Origin: Chimaeribacter arupi
Lineage (GTDB): Bacteria > Pseudomonadota > Gammaproteobacteria > Enterobacterales > Enterobacteriaceae
Direction: 5' to 3'
Assembly (NCBI RefSeq): GCF_002858805.1
Contig: NZ_PJZI01000045.1
Coordinates: 1-35,306 of the forward strand
Length of the DNA: 35,306 nucleotides
Each line of letters starts with the position of its first letter. Positions within the stretch are counted from its first letter, which is position 1. Positions 1 through 10,195 of this stretch are shown one piece after another. The notes beneath the pieces are model-generated. The model saw only the letters and a program-made list of their open reading frames with translations, was not told the origin of the DNA and did no database searches. The translations under genes and the position numbers were made by a program.

Positions 1-202
1 GGGTGAGCGGGCAGGACGCCCGCGAAAGACGCCCATGACAGGGACTGTCATTAGCGGCGGCCCGAAAAGCCCGGAGGCGGAGTGAGGGAACCCGCGGGAG
101 CGGGCAATGATTCAGCCGGGGCACCGGAAGCGCGCGGGTGCAGGGCCGGCGCGCCGGCAGGCCCTGCTCGGTTGAGGCGCAGTGTCTCAGGCAACACGCG
201 AT

Positions 203-311
203 GCCAGACAACCGAAACCCTCCACTGCCAGACAACCGAAACCCTCCACTGCCAGACAACCGAAACCCTCCACTGCCAGACAACCGAAACCTTCCACCGG
301 CAGACAACCGG
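203..311. repeat. 24-bp tandem repeat, about 4.5 copies
   Basis: Units start at 203, 227, 251 and 275, with a partial fifth copy from 299. The unit begins GCCAGACAACCGAAACCC. Copies 1-3 are identical; copy 4 has three changes near its end and copy 5 decays after about 13 bases. Identical inner copies suggest recent expansion by slippage. The array lies just beyond the azoR terminator, outside any supported gene. No function is evident. Confidence 0.9.
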
Positions 312-330
312 AATTGTCTCCAGGCCCAAA

Positions 331-359
331 TAAAAAAGCGCACCCTCTAAAGGATGCGC
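331..359 (-). terminator. rho-independent terminator of azoR
   Basis: On the minus strand the stem GCGCATCC/GGGTGCGC (one G-U pair) with a 6-nt loop is followed by TTTTTTA. It lies about 60 nt past the azoR stop codon and faces the right way to end azoR transcription. Confidence 0.8.
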
Positions 360-419
360 CCAAAACCTTCACCCCAAAACATCAGGAGCAAAAAATGAGG
401 GTAATCAACTCAACCTGAA

Positions 420-1028
<609 letters not shown>

Positions 1029-1285
1029 TCATTCCTTAGTTCGTCATGTCAGGGCTGTGTGCCCGTTGAATGGTTGCTACTGTAGGGGCAAAGCCACAAC
1101 AGTAAAAGCGCAATATTTCGAGCACTCTATTCGATTTTATTGAACAAGCAGAACCGCTGGCCGTGCGAAGGGTGCCGGAGCAGCCCCGGCCTGTGCTACC
1201 ATAAAAACCAGTATGGCCCGCCAAAGCCGAACTCTTTCAGAATCAAGTGCCTTCCGGGCGCTTGCCAGCAACAAGGAACACCATT

Positions 1286-4200
1286 GTGAAATCTCCGCTC
1301 GCGGCATTGGCCCAGCACCTGCCGGACCTGATGCTCCGTGACCAACAGCGCCTGCAGCGTCGCCTGCAGGGTGCCCGCAAGGTCAGTAATCCGCAGGCAC
1401 AGGAGGCGATCGCCGCCGAACTCAGCCAGGACATCGAGGCAGCCCGCCAGCGGGTGGCCCAGCGTATGGCCGCGCGCCCGCGCATCACCTACCCGGAAAA
1501 CCTGCCGGTCAGCCAGAAAAAACAGGCGATCCTGGAGGCAGTGCGCGACCATCAGGTGGTGATTGTGGCCGGTGAAACCGGCTCCGGTAAAACCACCCAG
1601 TTGCCGAAAATCTGTATGGAGCTCGGGCGCGGCATCAAAGGCCAGATCGGCCATACCCAGCCGCGGCGGCTGGCGGCGCGCACCGTGGCCAACCGTATCG
1701 CCGACGAGCTGGAAACCACGCTCGGCGGGGCCATCGGCTATAAAGTCCGGTTTAACGATCAGGTCAGTGACACCACCCAGGTGAAACTGATGACCGACGG
1801 CATCCTGCTGGCGGAGATCCAACAAGACCGGCTGCTGATGCAGTACGACACCCTGATCATCGATGAGGCGCATGAACGCAGCCTCAACATTGACTTTATC
1901 CTCGGTTACCTGCGCCAGTTGCTGCCGAAACGCCCGGATCTCAAGGTGATCATCACCTCGGCCACCATCGATCCGCAGCGTTTTTCACGCCACTTCAACA
2001 ATGCGCCGATTATCGAAGTCTCCGGCCGGACTTACCCGGTGGAAGTCCGTTACCGCCCGGTGGCGGATGACGCGGACGACACCGAGCGCGACCAGTTACA
2101 GGCGATTTTTGACGCGGTCGAGGAGCTGGGGCGCGAGGGGCCGGGCGACATCCTGATCTTTATGAGCGGTGAGCGTGAAATCCGTGACACGGCGGACGGC
2201 CTGAACCGGCTTAACCTGCCGCATACCGAGATCCTGCCGCTCTATGCGCGCCTCTCCAACAGCGAACAGAACCGGGTATTCCAGTCCCATTCCGGGCGGC
2301 GCATCGTGCTGGCCACCAACGTGGCGGAAACCTCGCTGACGGTGCCGGGCATTAAATATGTGATTGACCCCGGCACCGCACGCATCAGCCGCTACAGCTT
2401 CCGCACCAAAGTGCAGCGGCTGCCGATTGAGCCGGTGTCACAGGCGTCAGCCAACCAACGCAAAGGGCGCTGCGGGCGTGTCTCCGAAGGGATCTGTATC
2501 CGGCTGTATGACGAGCAGGATTTCCTGTCACGCCCGGCCTTTACCGACCCGGAGATTCTGCGCACCAACCTGGCGTCCGTGATCTTACAGATGACCTCGC
2601 TCGGGCTGGGCGACATCGCTGCCTTCCCGTTTGTGGAAGCGCCGGACAAGCGCAACATCCAGGATGGCGTGCGCCTGCTGGAGGAGCTGGGGGCAATCCA
2701 CACCAATGAGAAGGGCCACTACCAGCTGACCGCGCAGGGCCGGCAACTGGCCCAGTTGCCGATTGACCCGCGGCTGGCGCGCATGGTGCTGGAAGCGCAG
2801 AAAAACGGCTGCGTACGCGAGGTGATGATCATCACGGCCGCGTTGTCGATCCAGGATCCGCGCGAGCGGCCGCTCGACAAGCAGCAGGCCTCGGATGAGA
2901 AACACCGCCGCTTTGCCGACAAAGACTCTGATTTCCTGGCCTTTGTGAACCTGTGGGACTACCTGAAAGAGCAGCAGAAAGCGCTGTCGTCGGCGCAGTT
3001 CCGCAAGCTCTGCCGCAGTGATTTCCTCAACTATCTGCGGGTGCGCGAGTGGCAGGACATCTACACCCAGCTGCGCCAGGTGGTGAAAGAGCTGGGGCTG
3101 CCGGTCAACAGCCTGCCGGCGGAGTACCGCGAGGTGCATTGCGCGCTGTTGACCGGCCTGCTGTCGCACATCGGCCAGAAAGACGCCGAAAAACAGGAGT
3201 TCACCGGCGCGCGCAACGCCCGCTTTGCGGTGTTCCCCGGCTCCGGGCTGTTCAAGAAGCCGCCGAAGTGGCTGATGGTGGCCGAGCTGGTGGAAACCAG
3301 CCGCCTGTGGGGGCGCATTGCGGCGAAAATTGAGCCGGAGTGGATCGAGCCGCTGGCCCAGCACCTGATCAAGCGCAGCTACAGCGAACCGCACTGGGAG
3401 AAATCGCAGGGGGCGGTGATGGCGACGGAAAAAGTCACGCTGTTCGGCCTGCCGATTGTGGCGGCGCGCCCGGTCAACTACAGCAAAATCGACCCGGCGC
3501 TCTGCCGCGAGCTGTTTATCCGCCATGCGCTGGTGGAGGGCGACTGGCAGACGCGCCACGCCTTCTTCCGCGCCAACCTGAAATTGCTGGCGGAAGTGGA
3601 GGAGCTGGAGCACAAGTCCCGCCGCCGCGACATTCTGGTGGATGACGAAACGCTGTTCGCCTTCTATGACCAGCGCATCGGCCATGAGGTCATCTCGGCC
3701 CGGCACTTTGACAGCTGGTGGAAAAAACAGCCTGCCGATCTGCTCAACTTTGAGAAAGCGATGCTGATCAAAGAGGGCGCGGCCAGCATCAGCGCACTGG
3801 ATTACCCGAACTTCTGGCATCAGGGCAACCTGAAACTGCGGGTGACCTACCAGTTTGAACCGGGTGCGGATGCCGACGGCGTCACGGTGCATATCCCGTT
3901 GCCGCTGCTGAACCAGGTGGAGGAGCAGGGCTTCGAGTGGCAGATCCCCGGCGTGCGGCGCGAGCTGATTATTGCGCTGATCAAATCACTGCCGAAACCG
4001 GTGCGGCGTAACTTTGTCCCGGCACCGAACTATGCCGAGGCGTTCCTGGCGCGTACCACGCCGCTGGCGATGCCGCTGCTGGACGCGCTGGAAAAAGAGC
4101 TGCGCAAAATGACCGGCGTCACGGTGTCCCGCGAGGACTGGCAGTGGGATCAGGTGCCCGATCACCTGAAAATCACTTTCCGGGTGGTGGATGAGAAAAA

Positions 4201-5161
4201 CAAAACGCTGCGCGAAGGCAAAGACCTGGCCGCGCTGCGCAGCCAGCTGAAAGAGAAAGTGCAGGAGACGCTCTCCGCGGTGGCGGATGACGGCATCGAG
4301 CAGAGCGGCCTGCACCTCTGGAGCTTTGGCGCGCTGCCGGAACGCTACGAGCAAAAACGCGGCGGCTATGAAGTCCGCGCTTTCCCGGCGCTGGTGGATG
4401 AGAAAGAGAGCATCGGCATCCGGCTGTTTGACAGCGAGCCGGAACAGCAGCAGGCGATGTGGCAGGGCACGCGCCGCCTGTTACTGCTGAATATCCCGTC
4501 GCCGATCAAGTACCTGCATGAGAAGCTGCCTAACAAAGCCAAGCTGGGGCTGTACTTCAACCCGTACGGCAAAGTGCTGGAGCTGATTGATGATTGCATC
4601 GCCTGCGGCGTCGACAAGCTGATCGCCGAATTTGGCGGCCCGGCCTGGGATGAGGCGAACTTTGCCCGCCTGCATGAATTTGTGCGGGCGCGCCTCAACG
4701 AGACGGTGGTGGAGATTGCCCAGCAGGTCGAGCAGATCCTGACGGCGGTGTTCAACATCAATAAACGGTTGAAAGGGCGGGTGGACATGTCGATGGCGCT
4801 GGCGCTCTCTGACATCAAGAGCCAGATGGCCGGGCTGGTCTACCGGGGCTTTGTGACCCGCAACGGCTGGAAAAAACTGCCGGATACCCTGCGTTATCTC
4901 CAGGCGATTGAGCGGCGGATGGAGAAACTGCCGACCGATCCGCACCGCGATCGTGCCCAGATGCTGAAAGTGGAGCAGGTGCAGCAGGCGTGGCAGCAGT
5001 GGCTGAACAAACTGCCGCCCGCCCGGCGTGACGCCCCGGAGGTGACGGAGATCCGCTGGATGATTGAGGAGCTGCGCGTCAGCTATTTTGCGCAACAACT
5101 CGGTACGCCATACCCGATCTCCGACAAACGTATCCTGCAGGCTATGGAGCAGCTGAGCTAG
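1286..5161 (+). CDS. hrpA: ATP-dependent RNA helicase HrpA (DEAH box)
   Basis: This is a very long DEAH-box helicase (1291 residues from the GTG), close to the 1300 of E. coli HrpA. From the GTG, Walker A GETGSGKT is at about 96-103, DEAH at 193-196 and SAT at 225-227. The helicase C-terminal domain carries the motif around [12 protein letters not shown], followed by HA2, OB-fold and the long HrpA-specific C-terminal region. Bacterial HrpA takes part in mRNA processing and rescue of stalled ribosomes. Start choice: GTG at 1286 has AAGGA eight bases upstream. The in-frame ATG at 1247 has no ribosome site and adds 13 residues without likeness to E. coli. The last 20 bases overlap the end of ydgD on the other strand. 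Confidence 0.97.
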   Translation: MKSPLAALAQHLPDLMLRDQQRLQRRLQGARKVSNPQAQEAIAAELSQDIEAARQRVAQRMAARPRITYPENLPVSQKKQAILEAVRDHQVVIVAGETGSGKTTQLPKICMELGRGIKGQIGHTQPRRLAARTVANRIADELETTLGGAIGYKVRFNDQVSDTTQVKLMTDGILLAEIQQDRLLMQYDTLIIDEAHERSLNIDFILGYLRQLLPKRPDLKVIITSATIDPQRFSRHFNNAPIIEVSGRTYPVEVRYRPVADDADDTERDQLQAIFDAVEELGREGPGDILIFMSGEREIRDTADGLNRLNLPHTEILPLYARLSNSEQNRVFQSHSGRRIVLATNVAETSLTVPGIKYVIDPGTARISRYSFRTKVQRLPIEPVSQASANQRKGRCGRVSEGICIRLYDEQDFLSRPAFTDPEILRTNLASVILQMTSLGLGDIAAFPFVEAPDKRNIQDGVRLLEELGAIHTNEKGHYQLTAQGRQLAQLPIDPRLARMVLEAQKNGCVREVMIITAALSIQDPRERPLDKQQASDEKHRRFADKDSDFLAFVNLWDYLKEQQKALSSAQFRKLCRSDFLNYLRVREWQDIYTQLRQVVKELGLPVNSLPAEYREVHCALLTGLLSHIGQKDAEKQEFTGARNARFAVFPGSGLFKKPPKWLMVAELVETSRLWGRIAAKIEPEWIEPLAQHLIKRSYSEPHWEKSQGAVMATEKVTLFGLPIVAARPVNYSKIDPALCRELFIRHALVEGDWQTRHAFFRANLKLLAEVEELEHKSRRRDILVDDETLFAFYDQRIGHEVISARHFDSWWKKQPADLLNFEKAMLIKEGAASISALDYPNFWHQGNLKLRVTYQFEPGADADGVTVHIPLPLLNQVEEQGFEWQIPGVRRELIIALIKSLPKPVRRNFVPAPNYAEAFLARTTPLAMPLLDALEKELRKMTGVTVSREDWQWDQVPDHLKITFRVVDEKNKTLREGKDLAALRSQLKEKVQETLSAVADDGIEQSGLHLWSFGALPERYEQKRGGYEVRAFPALVDEKESIGIRLFDSEPEQQQAMWQGTRRLLLLNIPSPIKYLHEKLPNKAKLGLYFNPYGKVLELIDDCIACGVDKLIAEFGGPAWDEANFARLHEFVRARLNETVVEIAQQVEQILTAVFNINKRLKGRVDMSMALALSDIKSQMAGLVYRGFVTRNGWKKLPDTLRYLQAIERRMEKLPTDPHRDRAQMLKVEQVQQAWQQWLNKLPPARRDAPEVTEIRWMIEELRVSYFAQQLGTPYPISDKRILQAMEQLS

Positions 5162-5969
5162 CCCCGGCGCGCGGGTCCAGCGCCGCCAACTGCGCCCGGA
5201 TGGCCGTGACGGCCAGGGCGCGGTTATCCGCGCGGTAGCGGTCCTCCGCGGAGGGGGCAGAGCTTTGCACCGCAATCAGCGACCAGCCTTGTTCTCCCTG
5301 CCTGAGTAACAACGGTGATCCGCTGTCACCGGGCAGGGTGTCACACTGGTGCGACAGCACGCCGCTTTGCGCCCAGCCGGTCACCAGACAGTCATGGTGG
5401 CTGTAGAGCGTTTCCAGGTGATCTTCCGGGTAGCCGGCCTGCGTCACTTTGCGTTCAGCCAGCTTCAGCGCGGTGGTGAGTTCCTGTTGCGACCCCTGCC
5501 AGAGCGGCAGCGGTTTCAGCGGCACCTTCACGCCTTCCGGCAGGCGGATCAGCGCGAAATCCCAGATTGCCGCTTTTGGCGGCACAATCCAGCCATCACC
5601 TTCAGCCTTGAGTTTCTTGCCCAACTCCTTGTTCACCAGCGTTTGTAATTTGGTGTATTCGTAACGCCATTTCCCGCCGCGGCTGACAAAGCGCAGCGCC
5701 ACGGCGCGGTCAATCACGCCCGGTGGCGACAGCACGCAGTGGCCGGCCGTCAGCGCCAGATGGGGGGAGATCAGGGTGGCGCTGCACAGATTGCCGCTGA
5801 CGGTTTCCACCTGGCCGATAGCCTGCCACGGCCAGTCGGTGGCGTGGGAAGGGCGGGTGCGATCGTCATGGCCGAAGAACAGCCGGGTTTGCTCACTTTC
5901 CGGGGCATCCGCGTGTGCCGGTAGCGCACATAACCCCCATAAACAGACAACAACTAGCGACATGCGCAT
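5142..5969 (-). CDS. ydgD: YdgD-like periplasmic trypsin-type serine protease
   Basis: This is an S1-family (chymotrypsin-fold) protein of 275 residues. The catalytic triad is visible: His in TAGHC, Asp in WDFALI and Ser in GDSGSP. The N-terminus from the chosen ATG ([20 protein letters not shown]) is a clear Sec signal peptide with an AHA cleavage site, so the protein is likely periplasmic. A longer frame starts at 6005, but it would put 12 residues before the signal peptide. The ATG at 5969 has AAGG upstream. E. coli YdgD is an uncharacterised protease in the asr-ydgU-ydgD neighbourhood, and the same order is kept here apart from asr. The substrate is unknown. Its 3' end overlaps hrpA convergently. 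Confidence 0.9.
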   Translation of the reverse strand: MRMSLVVVCLWGLCALPAHADAPESEQTRLFFGHDDRTRPSHATDWPWQAIGQVETVSGNLCSATLISPHLALTAGHCVLSPPGVIDRAVALRFVSRGGKWRYEYTKLQTLVNKELGKKLKAEGDGWIVPPKAAIWDFALIRLPEGVKVPLKPLPLWQGSQQELTTALKLAERKVTQAGYPEDHLETLYSHHDCLVTGWAQSGVLSHQCDTLPGDSGSPLLLRQGEQGWSLIAVQSSAPSAEDRYRADNRALAVTAIRAQLAALDPRAGASSAAP

Positions 5970-6114
5970 AACAATCTGGCCTTGAAAAGGGGATATCCCT
6001 AACATTTTTTATATAAGTAACTATAGCTGTATTCATCTTCAGTATGAATTGGTGCCATTTGATTTTGCGAAGGATTTCTTTCGCTTACCGGGCACCGGTC
6101 ACAAATAGCCACCC

Positions 6115-6201
6115 TCAAAGATAACAGCAGACGGCAATCAGGCCACAGAGGATCAGGGCGGCCAGAATAATTTCAAACAGGTAGCGGCGCAGCATATCCA
6201 T
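6115..6201 (-). CDS. ydgU: 28-residue single-span membrane peptide, YdgU-like
   Basis: A short gene reads MDMLRRYLFEII at the N-terminus and ends LIAVCCYL. Residues 8-28 form one hydrophobic helix after two arginines, as expected for a small inner-membrane protein with its N-terminus in the cytoplasm. Two cysteines sit next to the C-terminal end. AGGCAGG lies directly before the first ATG and at better spacing before the second (6195), so the start could be either. It lies upstream of ydgD on the same strand, the position of ydgU in E. coli, where the peptide is encoded beside acid-shock gene asr. I assign the name by position and type, not by a remembered sequence. Confidence 0.7.
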   Translation of the reverse strand: MDMLRRYLFEIILAALILCGLIAVCCYL

Positions 6202-6225
6202 CCTGCCTCATCAACGGGGCCTGAT

Positions 6226-6250
6226 ATAAAAAACCCGGCATAAGCCGGGT
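6226..6250 (-). terminator. rho-independent terminator upstream of ydgU
   Basis: On the minus strand a 7-bp stem ACCCGGC/GCCGGGT with a TTAT loop is followed by TTTTTTAT. It is a strong intrinsic terminator, yet no gene lies immediately upstream on this strand. In E. coli this position would follow asr. Confidence 0.8.
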
Positions 6251-6308
6251 GTCAGACGGTAGACGTGCCGGTACCACAACGGTATGGCAAGGCCGTGATG
6301 TGATAGTA
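6226..6308 (-). ncRNA. candidate small structured RNA at the asr position
   Basis: Between a possible -10 element (TACTAT on the minus strand, 6303-6308) and the terminator (6226-6250) lie about 70 nt without a reading frame. They can fold into a hairpin at 6267-6288 (TACC/GGTA with outer GCC/GGC) followed by the terminator stem. An RstA box lies further upstream at 6351-6364. The layout of promoter, hairpin and terminator resembles a small RNA. It could equally be the leftover leader and terminator of a deleted asr gene. No known RNA family was recognised. Confidence 0.25.
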
Positions 6309-6350
6309 GGGCGGTTGGCGGGCGCTTTCCGTGAGTGATTGGTGTCGGCG

Positions 6351-6364
6351 TGTAACCGAATGTA
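6351..6364 (-). promoter_or_regulatory. RstA-binding box
   Basis: The minus strand reads TACATTCGGTTACA. The E. coli RstA box is TACATNTNGTTACA, so 11 of the 12 fixed positions match. E. coli RstA activates asr through such a box, and asr would sit just downstream here. The rstAB genes themselves start 1.7 kb to the right. Confidence 0.65.
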
Positions 6365-6466
6365 CGGCAGGAAAAACAGGGGAAGCGGGTAACCTTCCCG
6401 GTATGTCCGGGAGAGGCGCTTATTAGTTACAACATACTAATAGTGACTTTATAGCCTCACCTCAGC

Positions 6467-6495
6467 AAAAGAAAACGGGCCGGAAAAGCCGGCCC
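6467..6495 (-). terminator. terminator of the M32 carboxypeptidase gene
   Basis: On the minus strand the stem GGGCCGG/CCGGCCC with a 5-nt loop is followed by GTTTTCTTTTG. It begins 8 nt past the stop codon of the carboxypeptidase gene. Confidence 0.8.
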
Positions 6496-6502
6496 GGCAT
6501 CA

Positions 6503-7984
6503 CTATAAATAACGGCTTTCCAGATGCTGACGGAACCATGCGGGGTTCAATGGCTCGCCGGTGGCGCGGGTCATCAGCTCATCCGTGGAGAAACGGCTGC
6601 CGTGCAGCCAGATATTCTGTTTCAGCCAGTCAAACAGGCCCGTCAGGTTGCCGCCGGCAATGTCCTGTTGCAGCGTCGGTAAGGCACGGTTAGCTGCCTG
6701 GAACAGTTGGGCGGCGTACATTGCGCCCAGCGTATAGGTCGGGAAATACCCGATCGCGCCGTCCGTCCAGTGGATGTCCTGCATACAGCCATTGCGGTAG
6801 TTCCCACGGGTATCCAGCCCCAGATAGTGCTGCATTTTTTCATCCCACAGGGCAGGGATGTCATCTACCTCGATCTCACCCTCAATCAGCGCCTTTTCGA
6901 TCTCATAACGCAGGATGACGTGCGCCGGGTAGCTCACCTCATCCGCATCCACGCGGATGAGGCCCGCCTGCACGCGCTGGTTCAGGCGCAGGAAATTCTG
7001 TTCGCTGAGTGCTTCCTGCTCGCCGAAAGCCGCGATGACCAGCGGGCGCAAGCATTGCAGGAATGGGGCACTGCGCGCCAGTTGCATCTCAAACAGCAGG
7101 CTCTGGGATTCATGGACCGCCATTGAACGGGCGAGGGCGACCGGCTGGCCGGCCCACTCACGCGGCAGGTTCTGCTCATAACGGGCGTGGCCGGTTTCAT
7201 GCACGATGCCCATCAGCGCCGTCAGGAAATCCTCCGGGTTGTAACGCGTGGTGATACGCACATCCTCCGGCACGCCGCCGCAGAACGGGTGCGCGCTGAC
7301 GTCAACCCGGCCGCCGTCAAAGTTAAAGCCGAGCAGCGCCATCACCTTCAGGCTCAGCGCCTGCTGGGCGTCTACCGCAAACGGGCCTTGCGGCGTCAGG
7401 CAGGTTTCGCTGCGCTGCTTTTCGGCCACCCGCTGCAACAGATCCGGCAGCCACTGTTTCAGGTCACCGAACAGGGTATCAAGCCGGGCGCTGGTCATCC
7501 CCGGTTCATACAGGTTCAGCAGCGCATCGTACCGGCCGGTACCGGCGGCCTGGGCGCGGATGGCCGCTTCTTCGCGGCTCAGGCGCACCACCTCTTTCAG
7601 GTTGGCGGCGAAACCTTGCCAGTCATTCGCCGGGCGCTGGCTGCGCCACGCATGTTCGCACCGCGCCCCCGCCAGCGATTTCGCCTCAACCAGCGAGGCA
7701 GGCAGCAGCACGGCGTTGTCATAGGCACGCTGCATCTCCAGCAGGTTGGCGCGCGCGGCGTCATCCAGCGTCTCCTGGTGCGCCTGCGCCAGCCAGTCAC
7801 CCACCTCCGGGGCAGTCAGGATGCCGTGGCACAGCACGCTCAGCTCGGCCAACGCTTCCGAACGTGCCTGGCTGCCCTGCGGCGGCATCATGGTTTGCAT
7901 GTCCCACCCGGCGATCGCCGACAGATGGCCGAAACGGGAGAGCCGGGTAAAGGTGCGTTGCAGGTGGGAATAAGCAGAAGTCAT
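6503..7984 (-). CDS. M32-family metallocarboxypeptidase (Taq type)
   Basis: This 493-residue protein has the expected length for thermostable carboxypeptidase Taq relatives. The zinc site HETGH is at residues 262-266, and the downstream HESQS (about 291-295) supplies the third ligand Glu. The DXRXT-type motif is present as DVRITTRY, and the conserved IHWTDGAIGYFPTYTLG segment is near the C-terminus. M32 enzymes are cytoplasmic and remove C-terminal residues from peptides. I chose the ATG at 7984 because GGAG lies seven bases upstream; the ATG at 7996 lacks a ribosome site. The gene starts 51 nt after rstB on the same strand with no terminator between, so it is probably transcribed with rstAB. 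E. coli K-12 has tus after rstB, not this gene. Confidence 0.92.
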   Translation of the reverse strand: MTSAYSHLQRTFTRLSRFGHLSAIAGWDMQTMMPPQGSQARSEALAELSVLCHGILTAPEVGDWLAQAHQETLDDAARANLLEMQRAYDNAVLLPASLVEAKSLAGARCEHAWRSQRPANDWQGFAANLKEVVRLSREEAAIRAQAAGTGRYDALLNLYEPGMTSARLDTLFGDLKQWLPDLLQRVAEKQRSETCLTPQGPFAVDAQQALSLKVMALLGFNFDGGRVDVSAHPFCGGVPEDVRITTRYNPEDFLTALMGIVHETGHARYEQNLPREWAGQPVALARSMAVHESQSLLFEMQLARSAPFLQCLRPLVIAAFGEQEALSEQNFLRLNQRVQAGLIRVDADEVSYPAHVILRYEIEKALIEGEIEVDDIPALWDEKMQHYLGLDTRGNYRNGCMQDIHWTDGAIGYFPTYTLGAMYAAQLFQAANRALPTLQQDIAGGNLTGLFDWLKQNIWLHGSRFSTDELMTRATGEPLNPAWFRQHLESRYL

Positions 7985-8035
7985 CACATTCTCCATAATG
8001 GGTACGTTCTTTAAGAATATCGGGTAACGGGGCGC

Positions 8036-9340
8036 TCAGCGCGGTTCGCCCGGCAGGCTCAGGGCCGCTTTTACCGGCCAGCAGAAGCGGAAACAGGCAC
8101 CGCCCAGCGGGCTGGTTTCCACAAACACCCGGCCCTGGAACGCCTGCGCAATGGAAAACACAATCGCCAGCCCCAGGCCACAGCCGCCGGTGGCGCGGTC
8201 ACGGCTCGGGTCGAGGCGGACAAAGGGCTCAAATACCCGCTCGCGCGCCTCCGGTGGAATGCCGGGGCCATCATCCTCTACCTGTAAACAGGCTTCCTCG
8301 CCGTTGAGCCAGAGGCTGATGCGCAAATGCAGGGTGGCATAGCGCAGGGCATTATTCACCAGATTATCCAGCACCCGCTCCATCAGCCGCTGGTCAATGG
8401 CACCGTAATCGCCCCGGTGCGGCATCGCCAGCGTGACCTCGCGCTGCGGGTTGACCAGCCGGATATCCTCCACCCGGTCAGCCAGCCAGGCGGGCAGATC
8501 CACCGGGTCAAGCTTCAGTGCCACCTGCGGGCGGTCGAGGCGCGCATAGGTCAGCAGCTCATCAATCAGCGATTCAAGCTGGCCGATGTCACGGTTCAGG
8601 GCGGTGTGCTCGCTCTCTTCCAGGTTGTCACTCATCGCCAGCCGGTAACGCAGCCGCACCAGCGGCGTGCGCAGTTCGTGGGCGATGCCGTCAATCAGCT
8701 GTTTTTTGCTGGCAATCAGGGTATTGATGTTGTCCGCCATCTGGTTGAAGGCGATACCGAGCCGGTTCAGGCTGGACGTGCTGTCGAAATGCGTGCGCTC
8801 GTCCAGGTGCCCGGCCCCCAGCCGCTGGGCGGCGTTCTCCAGTTGCATCAGGTCACGCCAGTGGGGCCGCATCCACAGAAAGACCGGCAACGCCAGCGAC
8901 AGCCCGATAAACAGCAGCAGCGCCAGATCCAGCAGCCGCATCTCATGCAGGTAGAAGAGGTAAGGGATCGGCCCGACCACCAGAACGTAATGGCTGCGCG
9001 GCACCCGTTGCATGAAGGTGTACTCATCATCCAGCGCCACAATCTCCCCCAGCCGCAGGCGGCGGTCGAGGTCAGCGCCCAGCGAGCGTTTGCCGAGCGG
9101 CTCAATATGCAGCTTGAACGAGAGGTTCAGGTCGAGCGTGGTCAGGGTTTTGTTCCAGTCGCGCATCGGGATCTCCCGCAGCTCGCTGCGCATCAGGTAG
9201 AGCGAGCTTTTCATCAGGTCATCCATCGACTGCCGCCCGGCGCGCTCCGCCGTGACTTTGTACACCAGCCCGACCAGCATCGCCATCACCAGAAAACAGA
9301 CAAACAGCAGCAGGAAGAACTGGATAAACAGCTTTCTCAT
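8036..9340 (-). CDS. rstB: sensor histidine kinase RstB
   Basis: The 434-residue protein matches E. coli RstB (433 residues) along its whole length. Domains in order: transmembrane helix 1 (about 5-27), a periplasmic RstB domain of about 105 residues, transmembrane helix 2 (about 134-156), HAMP linker, dimerisation helix with the phospho-accepting His in DGIAHELRTPLVRLR (about 225), and an ATPase domain with EDDGPGIP and GGCGLGLAI. It phosphorylates RstA. Its ATG overlaps the rstA stop (ATGA), so the two are translationally coupled. In E. coli and Salmonella the rstAB pair is under PhoP control and responds to low Mg2+ and acid. Confidence 0.97.
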   Translation of the reverse strand: MRKLFIQFFLLLFVCFLVMAMLVGLVYKVTAERAGRQSMDDLMKSSLYLMRSELREIPMRDWNKTLTTLDLNLSFKLHIEPLGKRSLGADLDRRLRLGEIVALDDEYTFMQRVPRSHYVLVVGPIPYLFYLHEMRLLDLALLLFIGLSLALPVFLWMRPHWRDLMQLENAAQRLGAGHLDERTHFDSTSSLNRLGIAFNQMADNINTLIASKKQLIDGIAHELRTPLVRLRYRLAMSDNLEESEHTALNRDIGQLESLIDELLTYARLDRPQVALKLDPVDLPAWLADRVEDIRLVNPQREVTLAMPHRGDYGAIDQRLMERVLDNLVNNALRYATLHLRISLWLNGEEACLQVEDDGPGIPPEARERVFEPFVRLDPSRDRATGGCGLGLAIVFSIAQAFQGRVFVETSPLGGACFRFCWPVKAALSLPGEPR

Positions 9341-10059
9341 GGCTGCGCCGTCTCCCAGGCGTTGGGGGCGAACAGGTAGCCCTTGTTGCGCACTGTCTTG
9401 ATGCGGAACGGCTCCAGCGCGTTGTCATAGAGTTTGCGCCGCAGGCGGGAAATCGCCACATCGATGCTGCGGTCCAGGCCGTCATAACTTACGCCGCGCA
9501 GCGTTTTCAGGAGCGCCTCGCGATCCATAATCTGCCCTGCATGGGTGGCCAGCTCCCACAGCAGGTCAAAGTCTGACGTGGAAAGGGTGATGGTTTCACT
9601 GCCCAACGTCACCTCGCGGTTAACCGGATCAATGCACAGCTGGCCGATATGCAGGGCATTGCGCGACAACAGCGGCGGCTCGTCACGCACCGGTTGCTGG
9701 CTGTGCTGGCGCAGGTGCAGGCGCAGCCGCGCCAGCAGCACCGCCGGCGGCGTGGTTTTCAGGATATAGTCATTCGCGCCCATCTCCAGCGACAGGATAT
9801 GGTTCATGTCACTGTCCAGCGAGGTTAACAGCACAATCGGGCCGGGAAACTGCGGCCGCAAATCGCGGCAGAGCGTCATGCCGTCTTTGCCGGGCAGCAT
9901 GATGTCAAGCAGCACCAGATCGGGCTGTTCGCGCGCAATCACCGCCTGGGCGGTATCGCCGCGCGGCTCCACCACCACGTCAATATCATGTTTGCCCAGA
10001 TAGGCGGCAATCAGCTTGCCGACCTCCGGATCGTCTTCGACGAACACTATTCTATGCAT
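9337..10059 (-). CDS. rstA: response regulator RstA (OmpR family)
   Basis: This 240-residue protein corresponds to E. coli RstA (239). The receiver domain covers about 1-115, with the phospho-accepting Asp in LVLLDIMLPGKDG. The C-terminal winged helix (about 135-235) includes the recognition-helix region SYDGLDRSIDVAISRLRRKL. The start at 10059 (MHRIVFVEDD) aligns with E. coli MNTIVFVEDD. The frame stays open upstream to 10137, but those 26 residues resemble no receiver domain. RstA binds TACATNTNGTTACA boxes; matches occur in this window at 6351-6364 and, with one extra base, at 13482-13496. The rstA, rstB and M32 carboxypeptidase genes form a likely operon. Confidence 0.97.
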   Translation of the reverse strand: MHRIVFVEDDPEVGKLIAAYLGKHDIDVVVEPRGDTAQAVIAREQPDLVLLDIMLPGKDGMTLCRDLRPQFPGPIVLLTSLDSDMNHILSLEMGANDYILKTTPPAVLLARLRLHLRQHSQQPVRDEPPLLSRNALHIGQLCIDPVNREVTLGSETITLSTSDFDLLWELATHAGQIMDREALLKTLRGVSYDGLDRSIDVAISRLRRKLYDNALEPFRIKTVRNKGYLFAPNAWETAQP

Positions 10060-10195
10060 AACGTTATACAAAATAAGGAAACGAAAGGAGCCGGAAGCCC
10101 AGCATAACGCGTGCCGGGCAGGGATGCCACGCCGCAATGGTAATAGGGTATGAGCAGGGCGGCCGCAATTATTCAGGGTGACAATGAATCATTAC

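Larger units (their letters stand above)
1..419. other. GC-rich non-coding region downstream of azoR
   Basis: I see no credible gene in this stretch. Open frames exist on both strands, but only because the tandem repeat unit (24 bp) is a multiple of three. Visible structure: a perfect 7-bp-arm hairpin at 35-51 (arms ATGACAG/CTGTCAT), a 14-bp perfect palindrome at 145-158 nested inside CAGGGC/GCCCTG arms (141-166), the 24-bp tandem repeat at 203-311, and the azoR terminator at 331-359. The left edge of the window cuts into this region, so what lies before it is unknown. Confidence 0.6.

Noticed and set aside
51-418. Several overlapping frames on both strands through the tandem repeat
   Set aside because: They exist because the repeat unit is 24 bp, a multiple of three; none has a ribosome site or family signature.
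6396-6412. TCCCGG-TATGT-CCGGGA hairpin as a terminator
   Set aside because: No T run follows on either strand.
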